Shown in pieces: positions 56,063 through 64,000 of a DNA stretch of 64,000 nucleotides. The stretch spans positions 169,752,085 through 169,816,084 of the forward strand of contig CM041780.1 of assembly GCA_023374045.1 (NCBI GenBank), written 5' to 3'. Within the stretch, counting starts at the first letter, position 1; every line of letters starts with the position of its first letter. Both the position numbers and the translations under genes were made by a program. A model generated the notes under the pieces. The model searched no databases and was not told where the DNA came from. It saw nothing but the letters and a program-made list of their open reading frames with translations. Source of the DNA: Limonium bicolor (Eukaryota; Streptophyta; Magnoliopsida; Caryophyllales; Plumbaginaceae).

Positions 56063-59000
56063 CATAGACACCAAAAATTCTCACCCCATAAAAACAAAAA
56101 TCTGAAAAATAAATAAAATAAAAGGGTCATCGTCTTTCTTTTCCAAAACCTATTTATGTGCATACCAAAACGAAACCATCTTTTTATGACAGAATTTTCT
56201 TTTTTTTTTCAATCAATGTTCAAAGCATTTCAGAACACAAAAAAATCATTTCTTAGAAAATAAATTTTCAACAATAATCCGTTGCAAACCCGTCCCTTTT
56301 CATTCATTTACTTATTTTACACTCTTATTTTTATTTTAGTCTATCTCGATTTTGCATATTTATCTAGGTATTCATGTCTCTGTTATTATTATTATTATTA
56401 TTTTACCCCATTCATTGTTACTTTTACTTGCCATTTTAGCATGTAATTTTATTTTTACATTATCATTATTATTCTAGTATCATTTCTATCATTTTACATA
56501 CTTATTATTATTGTTTACATGTGTTTTCATCTTCACTTTATTATTCATGTCTTTTTAGAAGAAAACAATCCATTTTGAATGATAAAACTTTTTAATCTTA
56601 TTGAGCGTTTCCACTAAAAACACTTGCATTTTTGTGGATGTATCATCTCCGAGCCATAGCTATTCTTATATTTCTCACATGCTATCATTGAGTTCGGTTA
56701 TTAGTATGACTGGTTAAGGCTTTGAGTATACTACTTATAGGTCTTGATTTCGAGTGTTGTTAGATGCACTTTGGGATTTTTTTTAACTAGCTTCCTCTTC
56801 ATCCTAAACTCTTGCATTATATATAGAGCAACAAACACAGAACCCTAGCAAGGACCAGTAGTCACCGATCCCAAAGAAAGAGAAGAAGGCATCAACCGCC
56901 TCCCATTTCTTTTCTAAACCACCAGTCCCAAGAAAATTCTCGCAGAAAGCAAGGCCTTCATCTTCCTGTTCCATTCTCTATACTCACGATATTTTTGCCA
57001 CCGAACTGGACAACTAAGGAACAGAAGTCTCTACTGCTTCAACACTGGTAATATTGTAACCCAACTGAAGAACAAAAAGTATATAGGTCCCATTCCTTTC
57101 ATTCTCTTCTCAGTAATCTTGCATCCCACTGGCAAAACGAGCACACAACTCTTGAGCCTATTTTCATTCTCCTTTTCACGGTAAGTGGCACCCAAACTGG
57201 CAACAAGAATATACATGCTCTGCCCTCTTTTCATCTCTCTCTCACAATAATTTTTCTCACCCAAACTGTCAAACAAGAAGCATACAGTCTTGCCCCCTCT
57301 TCATTTCTCTTTACCACCAGTAATCTTGCAACCTAACTGGTGCACGAGGAACACAGAGCCTTGGCCTCTCTTTAGTTCTCTTCACCTACGCCAGCGAACA
57401 ACATATATGTTTGTCTCTCATTCTCTTCATTTTACTACCACAACTGCAGAACAAGGAACATATATGCTTCCCCTCTGTTCATCTCTTCATATGGCTGGCG
57501 ACAAGGAGCGTCCCTACTCCACCCCTTCTCTTCAAATCACCGGCTAACAAGGAATATACAGCTCCAATTCTCATTTTCCCTTCACCAACAGAAATTTTGC
57601 AACCACATTGGCGACAAGGAACACCCACGCTCTGCGCCTTTTTCACTCTCTTCACAGATGATAGTTTGCAACCCAGACCGATGAACATGGAGCATACTGC
57701 TCCGCCTTTTTCACTCGCTTCACTTTCGGTAATTTGCAACCCCTGGCGTGACGAGGAACATCTACTCTGAGCCTTCATTCTTCTCACCCCCAGTATTTTG
57801 CTACCCAAAATATAAAGAAGGGAGCAAACCAGCTCTGGACTTCTCAATTTCTTCGATCGGCGTACAAGGGCAAATGCTCAGCGCCTGATTCATCTGTTAC
57901 AGACGGAAATTCGCTACCCAAGCCGGTGAGAAAGAGTAAACGTTCTCGCATCTTCAACCTAGCTGGCAAAAAGGGAACAAGACGCTCTGCGCTCTTCTCC
58001 GACAACAATTTCTGCAACCTAACAGGCGACCAAAGAAGTACATGTTCTGCACCTGTTTCATTTCTTCGCCGACGGTAAATTTTGCAATCAACTGGTGAAC
58101 GAGGGTGCTCGTCGGGAGAACTTGTCTCGACCCAGAAGAACAATGATCGATGGCAACCTCTAGCCTCGTTTCCATAAATTTTTGTCGTCCTTAACTTGTT
58201 TTTGTCTTCTCCACAGCCAATAGTCATCATCTCGGTGCTGGTATATTATTCTAACCAAAGCTGGTCTTCACTTAGTTTCATTCAAACCATGTCTGTGTGC
58301 TAAATAAATCATGTTGCGCCTTCAGAACTTTGTCATATTAGCTAAATTTCGGTTACACAAACTTCCTATCTGTTAATGGCTACTCTACTTGTACGCACAT
58401 GTATTTCTTTTCTTTTTATTGCAAAACTTGCTGCCTACGCTTGCAATTCAATTGAAAATAAAATTGGCAGCTTATCTTAATTCTGAGATCATGTGCTAGA
58501 AACCGGTTAATTGATCCTGCTTAAAGATACTCCGGCTTGTCTCAACTCCTTTGCGTCTTGGTCTTGTTGTGCGCCATTTAGCTAGGTGGTAATTGGGAGT
58601 CAGCAATTAATTCCATGAGATAATTAACAGAATGAAATAAAATGGCGGTTTGATTAATGTTGATATTAGCAATGTTATGTTTTAAACCCTCTGTTTAGTT
58701 TAGAATTTTCAATAACATTAAAACAGAAGGGATCTCATGGAACTTGGCCATTAATTTGTTATGTTGTGTTTATCAGTTTGATTTGGTATTCCCCCTGAGT
58801 TGTTTGATTCATTCTTCATGTATTTACTGTTTTACCTCTCTCTCTTTGTAATTTATCATTTTAACCCTATTATTTTTTGCTATGCCTTAGTTAATACACC
58901 CTTAGGGTCTTTCAAAACTAACAGAAAAGTTTTGGATGTATTATCGTCCACACCTAACGGGTCTCTCATTCGTTTTGTGGGGCAATAATCTCCTATAACT

Positions 59001-61295
59001 TCAGAAAACACTCAAACCACCGGTATATGTATGTAAGAACAAAAACTTCAAAAAACAAGCCCTTAAGGCTATTTTAGGAGGGTTTAGGATGCGAAACCAC
59101 CCCATGCCTAGCGGGTCTCTCATTCGTTTTATGTGGGTGGAATCCTCCTTTGCCTTCAACACACCCCAAATCAAGAGTTAATAAACTGATCAATAAATTG
59201 ATCCATCTCACTTGTTAATATCTCACAATCTTGCCAAAAACCGAGGCCCAAATCAGGCCAACAAGCCAAAAAACCACTTCAAGTCCACAAATAAAAAGGC
59301 GAATTCCCACACTTGGCGCATCAGCCCAAATCAAGAAGGCTAAATCAGCCCAAGATCAATAAGGCCCAAATCAGGCCCAAAAATCAAAAGCACAATTCCC
59401 ACACTTGGCCCAAGATTAATAAGGCCCATTTCAACCCACTCTCAAACAAGACCCATAGTCAAGCCCAGCCAATCCAAATCAGCCCGAAATTCAACTCGGC
59501 CCATTAAATCCCAATCGGTCCAAAAGGCCAACTCGGCTCAAAACCCAATCCAAAGCCCAATTCGGCCCACAGCCCAATCACCCCAAGGCCCAAAATTCAA
59601 TTCCAATCGGCCCAAAAGCCCAATTCAGCCCACAGCCCAATCACCCCAAGGCTCAAAAGTCCAATCTAGTCTAACTTTGACCCCTAACTTTGACCTCCAA
59701 CTTTGACTCGGTCCGACTTTGACCAACATGAATTTAGACCTTGACCCAACTTTGACCAGCCTAAGTTTGATCAAGCCCAAGTTTGAACAAACCCAATCTT
59801 GACCAAGCCAACTTTGACTCGACCTAACTTTGACCTAGCTCGTTTTCCAATCTCGGCCCGAATTCAATTCAAACCCAATTCAATCCAATCCAATGCATTC
59901 CATTTCAATTCCAAAATCAATTCAATTTCCAATTCAAATCCAAATCAACTCATTTCCAAATCAAATTCAATTCCAATTCAATCTCAATTTAATTCCAAAC
60001 TCATTAAAATTCAATTCAATTCCAAATTCATTTTAATTCAATTTAAGTTCAATTCAAATTCGATTCAAATTCATTCATTTCAATTCCGATTCAATGAAAG
60101 TTCATTAATCCTAATTCAATCTCCATTTCAATTCAATTTCCAATTCAAATCAAAATTCATTCAACTTCGATTTCAATTAACTTCAATTCCATTCCAATTT
60201 CTCCTACACTCTAATTGTCTCACAGACCTGAGCGTCTTACAGACTTTGTCATCCCAATGATTCGATTGTCTCACAGACTTGAGCATCTCACAGACCCGAG
60301 CGTCTCACAGACCGAGCATCTCATAGACTTCGACATCCCAAGGGTTCAAACGTCTCACAGACCCGAGCGTCTCACAGACTAGCATCCCAAACCCGAAACT
60401 TCTCGAAACTCCAAACCCTTTCAAATCTCTAACACCTCAAATATCTTCAAACTCCACAAACATCAAATCTTCCAAAACCCAATAACCGTGAACTACGTAA
60501 GGTCTGATCTCAACGAGGAGTTGAGTACGTAGGCAGCCCATCTAGGGTGCGACCCCATTCCAATAAAAAAACCTCTTTCCCACTATAAGGTGACACTCAT
60601 ACCTCTCAAAACACTCAAACCCTCTTCGGCTCCCACAAACTTTTAGCCATCAGACCCTATGTCTTGTCTATTCACTCAACCCCCGGTTTTCCCAAACCTT
60701 CATTCTATACTCATCCGAATTCACTAATTCTTCTTCTTGACGCAAGCTTGGCAGAAAAGCTCGCTTCATCCACTCTTTTCATCATAATCCTATCCTTGGA
60801 TTTTAAATGAATCTCTTTAATAAGGTTTTGAAAGAAGATAATCCCGAAAATTGGAGACCGAGGTTTCCTCGGGCACCATTCCGAAGTCGTGGTCGTTGCC
60901 ACTTCTAAGGGGTGTAACCCAGTGCGAACCCACACAGACTCTCTAGTATGATCAGATAAGTCCTATCCATAGGCAACAAATCATCAGAGTCAATTAACGG
61001 TTCTTAGAACCCGATCTTCCTTCCTAGTTATCATAGGTCAAACTAGGTGGCGACTCTAGTAAAATTCCACCTAATAGAGGCATAAGTCTGCGTGGAGCCC
61101 ATTGAGAGTGGGTGTAGTGCTTACTAGCATTCCCCTTAAGCTTTCTGGGAAAGACGGATGATAAAGTAGGTATTTGAGGGCTGCCAGAATAACGGGTTTT
61201 TACCCTCCACATAATGACATTTTTTAGGATATAGGATTCTCAGTCAGACCATACTTAGATAGACCCCCCCTCATACCGAAAAATCATCCACCACA
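56063..61295 (+). repeat. 3' LTR of the Tat/Ogre-like element (5233 bp)
   Basis: Starts CATAGACACCAAAAATTC (the first two bases differ from TG in the 5' LTR) and ends ATCCACCACA, followed by aaagg. Uninterrupted, it serves as the empty-site reference for the CACTA in the 5' LTR. Minisatellite at 56917-58110, simple arrays at 59240-60380, hairpin motif at 60493-60555. Confidence 0.85.
56917..58110 (+). repeat. 60-bp degenerate minisatellite, 3' LTR copy
   Basis: Unit-by-unit collinear with 39830-40975 plus 45678-45775, with scattered single-base differences; contains the CACTA empty site (ttc at 58057-58059). Confidence 0.75.
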
Positions 61296-61901
61296 AAAGG
61301 GTTCAAAGATTGATCAAATTCCTCATGGAACTCAATGAGAATCACTTAGTTGCAAAGGGAAACATCTTGATGATTTCCCCTTTCCCTATGTCGGACAAGC
61401 TTTCTCCTCATCCAAAAAGAACGGCAAAAGTTCCTCTTAACTCCAACAGTCACAAACAATGAAGGCTCCATGTCTTTCTTTGTAAACCAAGGGAAGAAAC
61501 CCTATAGCCATGGACAATCATATGGAAATAGACGAGGGTCTTTCCAATGTATCTACTATCACAAGGTAGATCATACAGAGAAAAAGTGCTTCCAAAAGCA
61601 TGGGTTTCTCCCAGGATGGAGAACTAGCAAGGACTAGAATTCTCAAGCTAATAGTTGCATTGAACAGAAGGATAAAGTCCCAAAGATCCTTTTGGGGGTT
61701 TGTTGTCCACTGAGCAAGTGAATCAGTTGCTTAACTACATCAGTAAGTCACAAACAAGCAACAAAGAGTCTCACGATTCAGAGTCCAACTACAGTTTTAT
61801 TGGTATAGTCTCATACCCTTTTGATTATTGCACCTCTAATGACACGCATATGATATCTAATGAATCTAATAATGCTAAATATAGTGCTATTTATAAGTGG
61901 T
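61296..61901 (+). pseudogene. Copia gag, 3' part with degenerate zinc knuckle
   Basis: Continuation of the gag interrupted at 38979: KFLMELNENHL, then LMISPFPM and, after frame changes, FQCIYYHKVDHTEKKCFQKH with GFLPGW. This is the copia gag_3 knuckle CX2CX4HX4C with Tyr in place of the second Cys. From 61700 the frame reads LSTEQVNQLLNYISKSQTSN and FIGIVSYPF, as found between the knuckle and protease in such elements. Stops near 61470 and several frame changes make it inactive. Confidence 0.78.
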
Positions 61902-63288
61902 GAAAATATATATAATTATAAGGTTTATATTCACCTACATTTTACTTAGGTTATAACCTATCCTCATCACTTTATAGAGAATTTTGTGATTATTAGTGAG
62001 CTTATACATTTTGGTTACAATTTAGGTAAAAGCTCATTGGACCATGTTTTTGTAGTGTAAAAAGAGTTAATCTAGAATGCGGGCATGATGTTTGATCACT
62101 CAAGGATCACAACTCAACAAATGAGGATTGATTCAGAGCTTTGATGAAGGAGATAGGCTTTGGACAAGACCTGTTCGGACATGTGTCTAGACTAGTGAAG
62201 GCTGGATAAAGGCCGAGAGTTCATCAAGGCCTTTCTGGACTTGGTATGTCCGCATGATCCCCGATAGTTGATCAAGGATGTCCAGACATGTGACTGCACT
62301 TGCATGTTTGGATGAGCCCCAAGAGTTGATTCAACCTTCATAAGTTACTCTGGACACGGCCCGAGACTTTCCTTCATTTGCATTAGTGGTATCCGTACAT
62401 GTACAATTCTGAAAAAAAATATACGATGAGAATGAAAAAATTAGGCTCATTCAGACATATACGGGACACTGCTTCAGACAAAAGAAGAGAAGATAGAGGC
62501 GACAAGTAGAGAAGAGAAAAGAGACGAAGAAGAAGAGAAGAAAAGCTCACCTTCCTTGAAGCTCCATTAATGGCTATCTCTTATCTATCTGTTCTCTCTT
62601 ATTCTCCATTATTGAGTAAACTCATTGTTGTGCCTTGGGATGTGGTTTCTCCCCAAAATCCCCAAATTGTGCTTGTAAACCTAACTCATTTATTATAGTT
62701 GTGTTTACCCTCTTAAATGCTTAAATTAATGCTTTGGACTTGATCTCCTATTACATTTGTGGCGACATCTATCAGCATTAGGGTTTAAGGTAGGGGTTTG
62801 ATCAAAGTGAGGATAAACCCTAGATTTTGCACTCTAGAATTAGAGGGTAGAACCTAAAAGGTTATTGTTAGGATCTTGAAATTAATGCTATCTAGTGACT
62901 CTGTCCTTCTATGTAAAAAGGGGTGTGAATAAGATTTGATTGATTTGGGAAATCTTTATATTAACTCTAACAGACAACTAGTGAGGTAGAACTAAGAGCT
63001 CGATTGGGTGACTTGGGAGATCCCCACTATACCAAGGTACACTTCCATCCAATCCACTAAACAACTAATTTAGTTTAATTGTATGTTCTATTTATTATTG
63101 AACCGAAACCCCCAAGCTTGCCTCTGGCTAAACCCCTGATTTACCGTTCCTTATTTCAATTACTATGATACCGAAGCTTGGTAATTTAGAAACCAATTTC
63201 CTTGTGGATACGACCATGGTGTACTGCAGTGAATTGGGTGCACTTGCCTAGTGTTGCTTAGGTTTTTACTATTATAGTATTTTCCCAA
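61902..63288. other. Unassigned insert of about 1.4 kb between copia gag and protease
   Basis: Copia coding is lost at 61902 and returns at 63289. The insert has no coding sequence. It has imperfect repeats of a tccggacatgtg-like word (62185, 62250, 62280, 62390), an AG-rich run (62480-62545), and LTR-like text near its end (gtggatacgacc, 63204). It may be a solo LTR, but I found no convincing TSD. Confidence 0.4.
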
Positions 63289-64000
63289 CAACTAAGAACT
63301 GGATAATTGACAGCGTTATGTCTGATCACATATGTAGTAATTTGTCTATGTTTGATGACTATTATTTTCTTAATAGAAAGCATACAACATGGATGCCTGA
63401 CGGGAACCCAAAACCGTTAAAATCATGGTAATATAAGTATAAACAACCTGACAACTCTAGGAGATGTTCTTTTTTGTGCCAAGTTTCAGTCTAATTTCAA
63501 TTACAAAATTAACTAGTCAAATGAAGGGGAGATTTTACTTTGATTCCACCTATTGTTTTTACCAGGACTGACCGCAATAAAGAAGTGAATATTGGGCAAA
63601 TCTATAGAAAGCTTTATATACTAGATGTTCATTATGATAAGAATTCAAAGTTGTGTTTCAATTCATAGTTTCATGATGATAATTCTGTAAATTTGGGTTT
63701 TGATTGTAAGAATTCTTTGAACCTTTGGCATTATAGGCTTGGGAACTTGCCGAGAGAAGATATTAAAGTTGGGTCTGATTAGTGGTAACATTGTAAGTAA
63801 CCATTTTGTTTGTGAACCTTGTAATGGAAACAAGAATCATAGGCTGGCTTTCCCTTCAAGTTCAATAAAGACTTAAGATATTTTTATTTGATACATGTAG
63901 ATTTTTAGGGTCACTATAATATGAATACTCATGATGGATATTCCTACTTTCTCACTATTGTTGGTGATAAGAGTCGTGCCACATGGACATATCTCTGCAG
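63289..64000 (+). pseudogene. Copia protease, GAG-pre-integrase and integrase start
   Basis: LRTGxWIIDS-type protease site (NWIIDSVMSDHICSNLSMF, one residue short of the usual DSGA-DH) at 63297, then YYFLNRKHTTWMPDGN. GAG-pre-integrase has LYILDVHYDK and LNLWHYRLGNLPREDIK (63718). Integrase opening has CEPCNGNKNHRLAFPSS (63813) and, after shifts, YFL-like text with SRATWTYL at the window edge. Many stops. Catalytic residues of integrase and all of RT lie outside the window. Confidence 0.78.

Larger units (their letters stand above)
38980..61295 (+). mobile_element. Giant non-coding Tat/Ogre-like LTR retrotransposon
   Basis: 5' LTR 38980-48925, carrying a 4.7-kb CACTA; 3' LTR 56063-61295 (5233 bp); perfect TSD aaagg at 38975-38979 and 61296-61300, with copia gag on both sides. 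The primer site TGGCGACTCTACTGGGG at 48929 resembles the one used by Tat/Ogre elements. The 7.1-kb interior shows no gag, protease, RT or integrase, but has tandem arrays upstream of the 3' LTR, where Tat-lineage elements often carry them. Without the CACTA it is 17.6 kb. It must have been mobilised by another element's proteins. The strand is set by the primer site. Confidence 0.85.
35685..64000 (+). mobile_element. Ty1/copia retrotransposon, plus strand, 3' end beyond window
   Basis: The host of the stacked insertions in the right half. A short 5' LTR (net about 270 bp), an iMet-like primer site at 38247, gag at 38396-38979 and 61296-61901, then protease, GAG-pre-integrase and integrase at 63289-64000. 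It is interrupted by a solo LTR (35857-38146), the 22-kb Tat/Ogre-like element (38980-61295) and an unassigned insert (61902-63288). Stops and frameshifts are frequent. RT, RNase H and the 3' LTR would lie past position 64000. Confidence 0.82.

Overview
This window looks like gene-poor, repeat-dense (pericentromere-like) DNA from a flowering plant nuclear genome, probably a dicot. Nearly every base can be assigned to nested transposable elements. No intact host gene is visible. The host-gene traces are fragments carried inside a CACTA transposon: a hexose-transporter fragment with its intron and a probable GH1 beta-glucosidase remnant. Most boundaries are supported by target-site duplications (TSDs) seen on both sides.

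Layout. (1) 1-15956, minus strand: a truncated LTR retrotransposon with a 4.46-kb LTR (11499-15956), a tRNA-iMet-type primer site and a non-coding interior (LARD-like). It is split by a complete Tekay/Del-type Ty3 chromovirus at 455-9869 (TSD cctag, 2.4-kb LTRs). (2) 15957-35684: a decayed LINE split by a 16.9-kb CACTA element (16213-33104, TSD gtt) and by an hAT-like MITE (34809-35363). The CACTA holds the captured gene pieces and a minus-strand Ty1/copia element (21460-31383, TSD atgat). That copia element is in turn split in its gag by a Reina-type chromovirus (25676-30881, TSD tgatc). (3) 35685 to beyond 64000: a second copia element on the plus strand. Its 5' LTR is split by a solo LTR (35857-38146, TSD ctctc), which contains a Mutator-type foldback MITE (36563-37100, 9-bp TSD). 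Its gag is split by a very large Tat/Ogre-like element (38980-61295, TSD aaagg) with 5.2-kb LTRs and a 7.1-kb interior in which I recognise no gag or pol. A second CACTA (40976-45674, TSD ttc) sits in that element's 5' LTR. The 3' LTR shows the undisturbed empty site.

How the parts relate. The two CACTA elements belong to one family: they share termini, subterminal ttccgtctg/cctacggaa words and interior blocks. The smaller one keeps a broken transposase-associated gene; the larger one carries host-gene fragments and none of the transposase. The Tat/Ogre-like and LARD-like elements are structurally well formed but show no protein-coding pol, so they would depend on enzymes supplied in trans. 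The Tekay, Reina and both copia elements retain recognisable gag, protease, RT, RNase H and integrase segments. All of these carry frameshifts or stops, except the copia RT-RNase H frame, which is open for 660 codons.

The most unusual material is non-coding: a 201-bp-period hairpin array in the Tekay LTRs; a roughly 60-bp degenerate minisatellite shared between the Tat/Ogre-like LTR and the CACTA interiors; a 23-copy, roughly 50-bp satellite-like array upstream of the Tat/Ogre-like 3' LTR; and an LTR hairpin motif repeated inside that element.
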